Assembly (NCBI RefSeq): GCF_030348765.1
Contig: NZ_JAUCEU010000007.1
Location: 2,928,001 to 2,992,000 of the forward strand
Reading direction: 5' to 3'
DNA: 64,000 bases
Source of the DNA: Neobacillus sp. CF12
GTDB taxonomy: Bacteria > Bacillota > Bacilli > Bacillales > Cytobacillaceae
Positions 55,350-63,877 of this stretch are shown here, piece after piece; the stretch's first letter is position 1; every line of letters begins with the position of its first letter. A model generated the notes under the pieces. It worked only from the letters and a program-made list of their open reading frames with translations. It did no database searches and had not been told where the DNA came from. The translations under genes and the position numbers were made by a program.

Positions 55350-56768
55350 ATGCAAAAACCAAAAAATATTATTCAAAAAGTTTGGGAGAAGCATGTCGTA
55401 TATCAAGAAGCAGGAAAACCTGATTTGCTTTATATTGATTTGCACTTAGTTCATGAAGTAACCTCTCCTCAGGCATTTGAAGGGTTACGAATGAACGGCC
55501 GTAAAGTACGTCGACCAGATCTTACTTATGCAACAATGGACCACAATGTTTCCACACTTGATCGAAACGTGATCAAGGATCCTATCTCAAAGAAACAAAT
55601 TGATACATTGAAGGAGAATTGTCAGGAATTTGGCGTTGAACTTTCTGATCGTCAGCATCCAGACAATGGGATTGTCCATGTAATTGGTCCTGAACTTGGT
55701 CTTACACAGCCTGGAAAGACAATCGTCTGTGGTGATAGTCATACTTCTACACATGGTGCATTTGGCGCTTTAGCGTTCGGAATTGGGACAAGTGAAGTCG
55801 AACATGTCCTAGCGACACAAACACTTTGGCAAGCACCTCCAAAAACAATGAATGTTAAAGTGAACGGTAAACTGGGAACAGGTGTAACGGCAAAGGATTT
55901 AATCTTAGCGATTATCGGTAAATTTGGCGTTCAATTCGGAACTGGTTATGTGATGGAATATACAGGCGAGGCGATCACTTCCCTATCCATGGAAGAGCGT
56001 ATGACCGTTTGTAATATGTCGATTGAAGCAGGTGCACGTGCAGGCTTGATTTCACCTGATGAAACGACTTTTGAATACTTAAAAGGACGTAGACATGTTC
56101 CTAAGGGTGAAGCTTTCGAGGAAGCCGTAGCAAACTGGCGTGCACTTGCCACTGATGAAGGTGCACACTATGATTCTGTTGTTGAAATTGAGGCATCTGA
56201 AGTAGAACCTCAGGTGACATGGGGAACCAACCCAGGTATGTGTATCCCAATTACAGCTTCTGTTCCAAATCCGGATAATGAAGATAGAGCTAATAAAAAG
56301 GATGAAATTTCTCGTGCCCTTCAATATATGGGACTTGAAGCCGGCCAACCGATTTCAAATGTAGAGATTGACCATGTCTTTATTGGTTCTTGTACCAATT
56401 CACGGTTAAGTGATTTACGAAAGGCTGCGGATGTCGTTCGTGGACATAAGGTTAATCCTAAGGTGAAGGCAATCGTTGTTCCTGGCTCATTTAGTGTAAA
56501 ATTAGCTGCGGAAAAAGAAGGTATTGATCAAATTTTCAAAGAAGCAGGCTTTGAATGGCGCGAAGCTGGCTGCAGTATGTGCTTGGCAATGAATGATGAC
56601 ATTGTTCCTCCAGGTGGACGCTGTGCCTCTACATCTAACCGTAATTTTGAAGGCCGCCAAGGAAACGGATCTCGCACCCACCTTGTCAGCCCTGAAATGG
56701 CTGCTGCTGCTGCAGTTGCAGGTCATTTCGTCGATGTTCGCAAGTTCACTGCACAGGAGGTAATATAA
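55350..56768 (+). CDS. leuC: 3-Isopropylmalate dehydratase, large subunit
   Basis: 472 residues. Aconitase-family cluster cysteines lie in [21 protein letters not shown] and in [43 protein letters not shown] is the hallmark N-terminal segment. ATG at 55350 follows GAGGAAGGAC. The stop is directly followed by leuD. Confidence 0.96.
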   Translation: MQKPKNIIQKVWEKHVVYQEAGKPDLLYIDLHLVHEVTSPQAFEGLRMNGRKVRRPDLTYATMDHNVSTLDRNVIKDPISKKQIDTLKENCQEFGVELSDRQHPDNGIVHVIGPELGLTQPGKTIVCGDSHTSTHGAFGALAFGIGTSEVEHVLATQTLWQAPPKTMNVKVNGKLGTGVTAKDLILAIIGKFGVQFGTGYVMEYTGEAITSLSMEERMTVCNMSIEAGARAGLISPDETTFEYLKGRRHVPKGEAFEEAVANWRALATDEGAHYDSVVEIEASEVEPQVTWGTNPGMCIPITASVPNPDNEDRANKKDEISRALQYMGLEAGQPISNVEIDHVFIGSCTNSRLSDLRKAADVVRGHKVNPKVKAIVVPGSFSVKLAAEKEGIDQIFKEAGFEWREAGCSMCLAMNDDIVPPGGRCASTSNRNFEGRQGNGSRTHLVSPEMAAAAAVAGHFVDVRKFTAQEVI

Positions 56769-57353
56769 ATGGAACCATTACGCATTCATACAGGAATCGT
56801 TTGCCCGTTAAATCGTAGTAATGTGGATACAGACCAGATTATTCCGAAGCAATTCCTAAAAAGAATTGAGCGAAGCGGCTTTGGACAATTTTTATTTTAT
56901 CACTGGCGCTTTGATGATGAGGGTAACCTGCGTGAGGATTTTTCAATGAATCATCCTAAATATCAGGGAGCTTCTATTTTAGTTGCAGGTGAAAACTTTG
57001 GCTGTGGCTCCTCCCGTGAACATGCACCATGGGCGATTCAGGACTTTGGCTTTAAAGTGGTTATCGCCCAAAGTTACGCCGATATTTTTAAAAATAACTG
57101 CGTGAAAAATGGTATCCTTACAATTCAAGCTAGTGAAGAACAGGTTCAAAGTATTATGCGTAAAGCGGAGAACGAGGAGTACACACTTACTGTGAATCTA
57201 GAAGATCAAGTGGTTACCGATAATCAGGGGTTGGAGTTTACATTTGATATTGCTCCATATCCGAAAGAAATGCTGCTTAACGGCTGGGATGAAATTGGTG
57301 TAACACTGAACTATGAAGATAAAATTTCTCAGTATGAACTTGCACATAAATAG
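56769..57353 (+). CDS. leuD: 3-Isopropylmalate dehydratase, small subunit
   Basis: 194 residues. NVDTDQIIPKQFLKRIERSGFGQFLFYHWR and GENFGCGSSREHAPWAI are the swivel-domain signatures. Start abuts the leuC stop (AGGAGG overlaps the end of leuC). Last gene of the operon, followed by a strong terminator. Confidence 0.96.
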   Translation: MEPLRIHTGIVCPLNRSNVDTDQIIPKQFLKRIERSGFGQFLFYHWRFDDEGNLREDFSMNHPKYQGASILVAGENFGCGSSREHAPWAIQDFGFKVVIAQSYADIFKNNCVKNGILTIQASEEQVQSIMRKAENEEYTLTVNLEDQVVTDNQGLEFTFDIAPYPKEMLLNGWDEIGVTLNYEDKISQYELAHK

Positions 57354-57387
57354 AAAAATGAGCTTGGATATCCAAGCTCATTTTTTA
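57354..57387 (+). terminator. Terminator of the ilv-leu operon
   Basis: Palindrome aaatgagcttgga / tccaagctcattt around 57367, then six T. Confidence 0.9.
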
Positions 57388-57390
57388 AGG

Positions 57391-57480
57391 CTCTTTTCTT
57401 AAACTTTGTTAATCTTGGAACAAAATTAATGATTGCACTAGATTTCCGTAGAAAACAGCAAAAATTTATTAAGAAAAGAG
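57391..57480. repeat. 12-bp inverted repeat of unknown origin
   Basis: ctcttttcttaa (57391-57402) and ttaagaaaagag (57469-57480) are exact inverted copies 66 bases apart, in the gap after leuD. Possibly ends of a decayed small element. Confidence 0.4.
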
Positions 57481-57572
57481 CGTCCAAACTAAATTCTAAA
57501 GCGCAAAATAGTTAATTCCACGTTAAAATCGGCTTTAAGATTTTAACAACTATCTTTACAAAACAGCATTTT

Positions 57573-57914
57573 CTATTGTCTTGGTGCCAATAACATCACC
57601 AAAACACCTATTAAACATATACCGCCGCCAATCCAGTCATAAAAGTCTGGAGTCTTTTTGTCGATGCCCCAACCCCACAATAGCGAAAGCACAATGAATA
57701 CTCCCCCGTAAGCAGCATAAACTCGTCCGAATGATGGGAAAACCTGAAAGGTAGCAATTATACCGTACAAAGCTAGCACTACACCGCCAATTAGTCCCCA
57801 GTAGGACGGCTTCCCTTCTCGCAGCCATTGCCAAATAAGATAACCCCCTCCTATCTCTGCAATACCTGCAAGGATAAATAAAAGAGTTGCTTGAATCATT
57901 ACAAACACATCCAT
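57573..57914 (-). CDS. UPF0060 (YnfA) family membrane protein
   Basis: 113 residues, four helices. [20 protein letters not shown] and [31 protein letters not shown] are diagnostic of the UPF0060 family, thought to be small drug/metal efflux proteins. The ATG at 57914 or an in-frame ATG at 57899 may be the start; neither has a clear ribosome site. Single gene. Confidence 0.88.
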   Translation of the reverse strand: MDVFVMIQATLLFILAGIAEIGGGYLIWQWLREGKPSYWGLIGGVVLALYGIIATFQVFPSFGRVYAAYGGVFIVLSLLWGWGIDKKTPDFYDWIGGGICLIGVLVMLLAPRQ

Positions 57915-57996
57915 TTCAATAAACTCTTATAAAAAGATTACATGCTCATTTTATAAATCCGTATGATGCTGGTCGATGAGTTAATCGGACACCATT

Positions 57997-58172
57997 GATG
58001 ACGTATGATTCCCGTTCAACCTGAAATATCTCTCTAGCGGTCATCATAGATGACGTATGATTCCCGTTCGACCTGAAAGTATCTCACGAACGGTCATCAT
58101 AGATGACGTATGATTACCGTTCGACCTGAAATATCTCTCTAGCGGTCATCATAGATGACGTATGATTAACAT
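57997..58172. repeat. Tandem repeat of 52-53 bases, three full units and a partial one
   Basis: Units start gatgacgtatgatt at 57997, 58049, 58102 and 58154. Each holds an inverted pair, cccgttc.../...gaacgg-like and gatgac/gtcatc, so a unit can fold. Period equals five turns of B-DNA. The gap 57915-58297 has no gene. Confidence 0.88.
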
Positions 58173-58297
58173 TAATCCTAAAAAACCCAAGCTTACATTA
58201 GAGGACTGCCTCATTCACATTTTGACCCCAGCAGTTCGGTATAAAAATTTTTTCATATCATAGGGTAAATAGTAGACAAGTTTAGGAGGTTGTTTAT

Positions 58298-58546
58298 TTG
58301 CTTAAATTAATGTTATTTATTTTATTCGTTCTCCTAGCAATTACTATACTCTTCATTATCTTAACAAAAAATAAGCAGCAAATGATTCAGACTTATTCTA
58401 TTTCTACTTTTTTAGGCACAAGTTCCAATGATGAAGTTCTGGAACAAAAACAATCTCTCATTGAAAAAGTTAATAAATTTTTCGATGATAATGGTGTCGG
58501 GGATGATGGTATAGACGACAACGGTGGGGATGAGGGGGGAGAATAG
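58298..58546 (+). CDS. Small membrane protein with acidic tail, 82 residues
   Basis: Not recognised. One N-terminal helix (about 4-23, LMLFILFVLLAITILFII), a short soluble region and a Asp/Gly-rich tail ending DDNGGDEGGE. TTG start with AGGAGGT seven bases upstream, which makes expression plausible. Stands alone between two repeat arrays. Confidence 0.55.
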   Translation: MLKLMLFILFVLLAITILFIILTKNKQQMIQTYSISTFLGTSSNDEVLEQKQSLIEKVNKFFDDNGVGDDGIDDNGGDEGGE

Positions 58547-58635
58547 TTACAATATTTGGATAATCGCAACAATGTTTTTTCTATAATTTAGCTCTGTTAT
58601 TATTCATTGTTGATGTTCGTGTAGGTATTAGAATG

Positions 58636-58825
58636 AATAGGCGGAGAATTTCCGGTTAATGTATATAGTGGTAGCTTAAGATGCAGAAATAAGCGGAGAT
58701 ATTCCGGTTAACTGCTCTAAATAAGTCAAAATCCAAAGATTTGGATCATATAAGCGGAAAAATGCCCTTATTTATAATGGTATATAACAAATTTCCAATT
58801 TAGCCTGAATTTTTCCGCTTATTTT
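58636..58825. repeat. Repeated aataagcgga-type motif, four copies
   Basis: ggcggagaatttccggttaa near 58638, aagcggagatattccggttaa near 58692, aagcggaaaaatgcc near 58752, and an inverted copy ttttccgcttattttt near 58808. Dispersed, degenerate intergenic repeat; the gap 58547-58924 has no gene. Confidence 0.6.
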
Positions 58826-58924
58826 TCAAACACAGTGGAATCAACATCCAGTTTTAACAGAGCATGTAATTTAAGAATGAACGAATGGATTAGGTTTAAT
58901 ACTAAGTACGAAAAAGGAGGGATT

Positions 58925-59065
58925 ATGATGGATGGAAAATATAATACAGGCGACGACGCGAATGTAGAAATGAAGAAGGCTCTAAGCAAAACAACACCTA
59001 GAAAGAATCCAAACATGAGTGAAGCAGAGTTTAAGATGAAATACCAGGGTAAGAAACAAATCTAA
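58925..59065 (+). CDS. Small hydrophilic protein, 46 residues
   Basis: Not recognised. Starts MMDGKYNTGDDANVEMKKAL and ends MKYQGKKQI; hydrophilic, Lys/Asn rich, no helix or signal. AAGGAGGG lies directly before two ATG codons (58925, 58928), so translation is likely. A terminator follows immediately. The composition resembles small spore-associated proteins, but that is only an impression. Confidence 0.62.
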   Translation: MMDGKYNTGDDANVEMKKALSKTTPRKNPNMSEAEFKMKYQGKKQI

Positions 59066-59073
59066 CATAAAAC

Positions 59074-59099
59074 AGGGGCAGGTTTCCCCCTGCCCTTTT
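59074..59099 (+). terminator. Terminator of the 46-residue gene
   Basis: gggcagg (59076-59082) / cctgccc (59089-59095) followed by tttt. Confidence 0.85.
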
Positions 59100-59139
59100 C
59101 AAATGCGCAACTTGTATTAAAGTGTCTCATTGATTTTAT

Positions 59140-59697
59140 TTAAGACTTTATTGCGTCTAGTATAAGCGAAGGAAATAATAATTTATCTCCTTGATTCCTA
59201 GGATCAAACTTTTTGGACCGAAAAATCACTCCATCTTCAGCATGCCAGTCATTAAAATGAAAGTTACCTGCTTCATCACAATACTCAAGTAAAGTAACTT
59301 TAAATCCTGCCTCTTCAAACATGTTAGATAGCGTTCGATAAGTATGGACCATTTTATGACTTGCAGCGGGATGATCTTTTGGACCTGGTCCACCGATTTT
59401 AACTATATTTTGATAATCCTCATCAGGAAAAAATCCATCTGGAACCGCACACCGGATATAACCTGCAGGCTTCAGGTATTGATAACAATTTTTCGCAGCC
59501 TGAACACCTTCTTCAAATGTTAAGTGCTCCCAAATGTGTTCAGCTAGTATAGCTGTAATGGAATTATAAGTAAACATACTAGCCCATGTGGTTTCATCTA
59601 TTAAATTAAGCTCTTCTTCTTGTGTATGTACCCAGCCTGGGTTATTATTGTAATCCCCAGCTCCGATCACAACTTTGATTTCCTTCTCTCTTATCAC
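59140..59697 (-). CDS. Predicted SAM-dependent methyltransferase-like protein
   Basis: 185 residues. IKVVIGAGDYNNNPGWVHTQ, AEHIWEHLTFEEGVQAAKNCYQYLKPAGYIRCAVPDGFFP resembles the short predicted SAM methyltransferases that keep an EHxWEHL motif and an LKPGG-like step; the normal glycine-rich loop VxxxGxGxG is replaced by VIGAGDYNNNPGW. Substrate unknown. It heads a run of small enzymes read in the minus direction, probably cytoplasmic. Confidence 0.7.
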   Translation of the reverse strand: MIREKEIKVVIGAGDYNNNPGWVHTQEEELNLIDETTWASMFTYNSITAILAEHIWEHLTFEEGVQAAKNCYQYLKPAGYIRCAVPDGFFPDEDYQNIVKIGGPGPKDHPAASHKMVHTYRTLSNMFEEAGFKVTLLEYCDEAGNFHFNDWHAEDGVIFRSKKFDPRNQGDKLLFPSLILDAIKS

Positions 59698-59747
59698 CAG
59701 ATTCTCCCCTTCGTCTCCTATTCACCTTTTCTGGCATCTCTTATTTG

Positions 59748-60812
59748 TTATAATTCAATCCAGAATCTTTTTATGATAGTTCCATCTTCTTCAATAAAAT
59801 CTGAATCTGGTATACCTCCATTATTAATAATCGTTTTGAAGGAACCTGTATTATCCTCATTACATAAAACCAGCGCCTTTTTAATTCCTAACTCTTTAGA
59901 TTTTTCAAGCGCCAATGACAATAATTTAGTCGCATATCCTTTTCTTCTCTCTGAAGGACGGATACCGTAACCAATATGTCCTCCACTATTTAATAGAATT
60001 TCTGTTAAACGGTGTCTTATATTTACAACACCCAGTATTCTTTTGTTTTCATTTATTAACCAAAATGTTGAATCTGGCACCCAGCCTTCAGGAAGATTAT
60101 GTCCTTGCTCATTATCATTTAAAAATTGGACCATTGCCTCAAAGTTTGACGGATCTTTTTTGATAACCCAAGGTACCATATCCTCTTTGCTATCTAACCA
60201 TTCTTCATAAAATGAGATGTATTCTTCCTTCAATTCTACCGTTGGTTTAATTAAAGATACTTGATGGTTTGAGTCTATTATCAATCTTTCATACGACAAA
60301 TTATCGTCCTCTTTTTTCAATAAAAACACATCAGGATTACGTAGATTCCGCCAATCATCAAATCCGAACTCATTATTATAATGATTTAAAAGTAAAGACA
60401 GAAGGTTACCATGTGTAACAATAATGGTATTTTGCGCTTCATTGTTCATAGCTTCCTCTACTACACTTACGATACGATGCACTGCATCATAACTAGACTC
60501 TCCACCTTCAAACTTCAAATCAAAATCATCAAAGGTAGCGCTTAGCTTTTCAAGCCAGTCGGAAAGATTTTCGGAACTAAGTACACGTTCTGTTAATAAA
60601 TCGTTCGTTTCAATTTCTAAATTTAGTCTTTTTGCAAGTGGTTCTATAGATTGGATAGTGCGCACAAACGGACTTGAGATAATTCGATTAATTGGAATAT
60701 CTCTAAAGAACTCAGATAATGCGATAGCTTGTGTATGACCTTTATTTGTTAGTGGCGCTTCTGCTGGCTGCCCTTGGGCCTCACAATGTCGGATAAGATA
60801 AATTTTCTTCAT
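59748..60812 (-). CDS. Fusion of histidine phosphatase (PGM-like) and GNAT acetyltransferase
   Basis: 354 residues in two domains. Residues 1-180: phosphoglycerate mutase-like fold with LIRHCEAQ (catalytic His; RHG reads RHC), SPFVRTIQS and IIVTHGN (second His). Residues 185-354: GNAT fold with GYGIRPSERRKGYATKLLSLALEKSKELG, the acetyl-CoA loop, and KALVLCNEDNTGSFKTIINNGG. One continuous frame without break. The substrate is unknown. Fusion of the two activities suggests one metabolite is dephosphorylated and acetylated. Confidence 0.83.
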   Translation of the reverse strand: MKKIYLIRHCEAQGQPAEAPLTNKGHTQAIALSEFFRDIPINRIISSPFVRTIQSIEPLAKRLNLEIETNDLLTERVLSSENLSDWLEKLSATFDDFDLKFEGGESSYDAVHRIVSVVEEAMNNEAQNTIIVTHGNLLSLLLNHYNNEFGFDDWRNLRNPDVFLLKKEDDNLSYERLIIDSNHQVSLIKPTVELKEEYISFYEEWLDSKEDMVPWVIKKDPSNFEAMVQFLNDNEQGHNLPEGWVPDSTFWLINENKRILGVVNIRHRLTEILLNSGGHIGYGIRPSERRKGYATKLLSLALEKSKELGIKKALVLCNEDNTGSFKTIINNGGIPDSDFIEEDGTIIKRFWIEL

Positions 60813-60834
60813 AACTAGTCCTCCTATTTTCTAT

Positions 60835-61233
60835 TTATTCTTCAAACGTCTTTCTGAACCCATAAAAAGGCCGATATCCCTGACCTTCATAGAATCTATG
60901 GGAGGAACTTGATGCAAGCATTTCTATTCTCGTTTTAGGATATAAACGATGTACGTACTGAAGTAACTCTTGCCCAATGCCTAATCCCCGATACTTTTTA
61001 TCAATTAATAATTCACAAATGTAAAGTGTAATACATGTGTCGGTAAAACCTCGAATATAGCCTACTACTCCGTCACCTTCTGCATCAACAACGTATGAAA
61101 CAGATGAATTTTCCCATGCCTGCCTCGTATCTTCATTCTTTTCAACTAAGTTATTCCAGCCTTCTTCTCGGTTTAACTCTTGTATTCTATTAAAATCACT
61201 CTCTTGATACTGTCGGATATGTATCTGATTCAT
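60835..61233 (-). CDS. GNAT family N-acetyltransferase
   Basis: 132 residues. LLIDKKYRGLGIGQELLQYVHRLYP is the acetyl-CoA binding loop, and RFYEGQGYRPFYGFRKTF the usual C-terminal segment. ATG at 61233 follows GAGG by eight bases; an in-frame TTG at 61251 is less likely. Resembles small acetyltransferases of antibiotic or amine substrates, but the substrate is not known. Confidence 0.85.
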   Translation of the reverse strand: MNQIHIRQYQESDFNRIQELNREEGWNNLVEKNEDTRQAWENSSVSYVVDAEGDGVVGYIRGFTDTCITLYICELLIDKKYRGLGIGQELLQYVHRLYPKTRIEMLASSSSHRFYEGQGYRPFYGFRKTFEE

Positions 61234-61272
61234 TAAATAAACCTCGCCCAAAATTTCTCTACGGTTTGTATT

Positions 61273-61731
61273 TTATGATAGGCCTCTGCCTATTAAATTT
61301 GCTGAAACCGGAGTCGCTCCAAGTTCCCTTGCCCATATGGATAATTGCCCAATATGATGAACTTCATGCACAATAATGTGATTTACTACCTCTCCATATG
61401 TAAAACTCCTGCCATCATCCAATTCTAAAATCTGACTGCCCATTTCTTCCTTCCATTCTGTTACAAACTTTTCCACCTCTAGATGCCAGTCATTATGCAG
61501 TTTTATTACATCATTAATAGAGTGGTAGTCCTCTAATTTAAATTCATACTCCTTTCCCCCATTTAAATCGTTAATCCAATCATATTCAACCACAACAATA
61601 TGTAATAAAGTATGGAGTATATTGCCGAATCCCCCCGTCCTTTTTTCTAATAACTGTTCAGTTGTTAACTGTTCACACCAATTAAACCAATCTTCTCGTA
61701 CCTGCCAATTATAATAAAATAGCTGTTTCAA
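61273..61731 (-). CDS. DinB/YfiT-type protein
   Basis: 152 residues, four-helix bundle. The metal-binding histidines are HTLLHIVVVEYDW (first) and HEVHHIGQLSIWARELG (second pair), typical of the DinB superfamily, whose members include metal-dependent thiol transferases. Function open. In the minus-strand run of small enzymes. Confidence 0.85.
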   Translation of the reverse strand: MKQLFYYNWQVREDWFNWCEQLTTEQLLEKRTGGFGNILHTLLHIVVVEYDWINDLNGGKEYEFKLEDYHSINDVIKLHNDWHLEVEKFVTEWKEEMGSQILELDDGRSFTYGEVVNHIIVHEVHHIGQLSIWARELGATPVSANLIGRGLS

Positions 61732-61771
61732 GTTTTACACCTCTATTTTGGTTTACTATTTTCTTATCCCC

Positions 61772-62521
61772 CTAGTAATACTCTACAAAATGGTCACTTT
61801 TTAATATGGGAACAGTTTGGTAGACATTTAATCTACTACAATGCTTCACATCAGCCCCAAATCCGCGTTCACGCAATTCCCGGCCGCTTCCACAATCCCA
61901 AATCAATGCTTCTAGTTTTGATCTTGTATGGTGAAATGCACCGATACAAACTTCTGCCTCCGGTGATTTTTCACCAGCTAGATAGGATAAAATAGCACCC
62001 GCACCTAAATAATCCTCTATCGCCGGACGAAGTGTATCTTCCTCTTCTTTTCCATTACTCCATAGTTCGCCGCAGGGGATCACCGTAACACTTGCATTCA
62101 TTTGTAATCTCAATTGATTGGTAACTGCTGCTACAGATGAAGCATTTAGCAAAGAACCTATTAACAAAGCAGGCACTTTAGATGCAATCCAAGTACAAAA
62201 TGCACCATTGAGTGAGGTAAGTACATACTTTTTATTTGTATGTTCTTCATTAAAGGATACAGGTGATAATGTAGGTTTCCCTGCTTTTGCTGCCTCTGCT
62301 CTTCCTAAAATATATTCGGCACTGATTTTTTGTGCGTAATCATTTCCATCTATATTAGGAGGATAGGGATAAATTACTGCACCATAATTTAAAGCTGATA
62401 CAACCGTTGATGAGAAACTAAGGACATCAACAATAATGATGATGTCACCACGCTCAGCTGCCTCTCTAGCACCACGTCTGCCCCATTCCACACGACAAGT
62501 GTAAGGAGATTGATCAAACAT
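61772..62521 (-). CDS. 2-Phosphosulfolactate phosphatase (ComB) family protein
   Basis: 249 residues. IIIIVDVLSFSSTVVSALNYGAVIYPYP and VLTSLNGAFCTW, VIPCGELW are family signatures. In archaea ComB makes sulfolactate for coenzyme M; in Bacillus sulfolactate is a spore component in some species. No other sulfolactate gene is nearby, so the substrate is uncertain. Confidence 0.82.
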   Translation of the reverse strand: MFDQSPYTCRVEWGRRGAREAAERGDIIIIVDVLSFSSTVVSALNYGAVIYPYPPNIDGNDYAQKISAEYILGRAEAAKAGKPTLSPVSFNEEHTNKKYVLTSLNGAFCTWIASKVPALLIGSLLNASSVAAVTNQLRLQMNASVTVIPCGELWSNGKEEEDTLRPAIEDYLGAGAILSYLAGEKSPEAEVCIGAFHHTRSKLEALIWDCGSGRELRERGFGADVKHCSRLNVYQTVPILKSDHFVEYY

Positions 62522-62554
62522 GCAACTACCACCACCCTTATGTAAAAATATATT

Positions 62555-62592
62555 GATTAGGAAAGCCTTACCTCAAGTTGAAGTAAGGCTTA
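62555..62592 (-). terminator. Terminator of the VOC-protein unit
   Basis: aagccttac (62563-62571) / gtaaggctt (62583-62591), 11-base loop; only a short U-rich tail. Confidence 0.6.
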
Positions 62593-62597
62593 AACTA

Positions 62598-63026
62598 TTA
62601 CTCAATAATTAACATATCATTCTCATCAAATTTCCAGCTCTGTGCATAGGCAACTTCCCAATAGTACCCATCTGGATCTGAAAAATATCCGCTATAGCCT
62701 CCCCAAAATACCTTTTGTGGAAATTTTACAATCCTTCCTCCGGCTTGTTCAACAATCTCAAAAATTTGGTCAACCTCTTCCGCGGATTTTGCATTGAATG
62801 CGAGAGTAATTCCTGAAAAACCTTTGCCAGCAGGAGGATCGTTTTCATTGATATCCTTCGCTAGCTCATCTAATGGATACAATGCAAGTTTTGTACCACC
62901 ATTTTTAAAGAAAACAATTCCTGGATTCTCATCTGTTACAGATGTTTCAAATCCTAGGGCACAATAAAATTCTAGAGACTGCAAGATATTTTTTACACCT
63001 AAAGTAATTAAGTTGATTCTGTTCAT
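62598..63026 (-). CDS. VOC superfamily (glyoxalase-like) protein
   Basis: 142 residues, two beta-alpha-beta modules: LGVKNILQSLEFYCALGFE at the start and GYSGYFSDPDGYYWEVAY at the end are the usual VOC pattern, with metal-binding His/Glu positions only partly kept. It could be a dioxygenase- or resistance-type relative. Overlaps the upstream membrane-protein gene by four bases. Confidence 0.83.
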   Translation of the reverse strand: MNRINLITLGVKNILQSLEFYCALGFETSVTDENPGIVFFKNGGTKLALYPLDELAKDINENDPPAGKGFSGITLAFNAKSAEEVDQIFEIVEQAGGRIVKFPQKVFWGGYSGYFSDPDGYYWEVAYAQSWKFDENDMLIIE

Positions 63027-63766
63027 ATTGAATCCTCCCGTTCTACTCCATAATAAATATTTAATATTTCATTAATCATTCTTTCTTTGCTATCTTCCAT
63101 ATCAAAGCTTTCATTCGTAAATTCGCCGCTGCAATTATCTTTTGTTAACCGAAAGCCTGTATAAATCAAATCCACAACTTCAACTTCAGATGTTGAATAT
63201 CCACCAGTTCCAAATAAACTCACACATTTCTTAGATATCGGCGTTCGATTTCCCTTTGCATCTACATAATAATATTTATCTGTTACTGAACCATAATCCA
63301 TATCGGGAGTAGAAGTAGCAAAATAGCCTTTATTATTAATCCTATGGACTTCGTACCCCTTTTCGGTTTCAACCTTCTGTGCTCCGTTGATATTGTAGAA
63401 AACAAACACATCGCCTTCATATCCTTCAGGAATCAAGTAAATATCGTTTGTTTTATTACTTTGGCTGGCTAGGAAGAGTGTGATAGAAGTTAAAGTACCT
63501 ACTATTAAAATACTTAAGAGAATTTTTAGAAAGTGAGAAAATCGGCTTAGCTTTCCTAGTAAAACATATGAGAAGTAACACAATAGACATAAAACTACCA
63601 ATATAGGAGTTATGGTAAACAAATTGTATAAAAAGCTCTCCCCAATTGAGAAATAATAGGTATCAGGGTCTCTTTTAGCAGATGGTGTATAGCTAAACAA
63701 AGAAAATATAAGTGTAATTACAGACGATAGACTCACAGATGTAAGACTAACTTTTAGGATTCTCAT
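63023..63766 (-). CDS. Membrane protein with extracytoplasmic DUF6843-like domain
   Basis: 247 residues. Three N-terminal helices (about 7-27, 45-67, 80-102), then a soluble C-terminal part starting DIYLIPEGYEGDVFVFYN and including VHRINNKGYFATSTPDM. The YLIPEGYxGxVxVxYN pattern matches what I recall as DUF6843. Overlaps the VOC gene by four bases. Function unknown. Confidence 0.65.
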   Translation of the reverse strand: MRILKVSLTSVSLSSVITLIFSLFSYTPSAKRDPDTYYFSIGESFLYNLFTITPILVVLCLLCYFSYVLLGKLSRFSHFLKILLSILIVGTLTSITLFLASQSNKTNDIYLIPEGYEGDVFVFYNINGAQKVETEKGYEVHRINNKGYFATSTPDMDYGSVTDKYYYVDAKGNRTPISKKCVSLFGTGGYSTSEVEVVDLIYTGFRLTKDNCSGEFTNESFDMEDSKERMINEILNIYYGVEREDSI

Positions 63767-63833
63767 TTATAAAAATTCCCCCTAAAAACCATAAAGTTAT
63801 ATATTCATCATATTATCCACATAATCCTTCCTT

Positions 63834-63871
63834 TAAAAAGAAAATGCTTTACCCCTCTTAGAAGTAAAGCA
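63834..63871 (-). terminator. Terminator of the partial gene at the window end
   Basis: tgctttac (63845-63852) / gtaaagca (63864-63871), then a U-rich tail on the minus strand. Confidence 0.78.
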
Positions 63872-63877
63872 CCATCC

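Noticed and set aside
57997..58172. CRISPR array
   Set aside because: The whole 52-base unit repeats, with no unique spacers.
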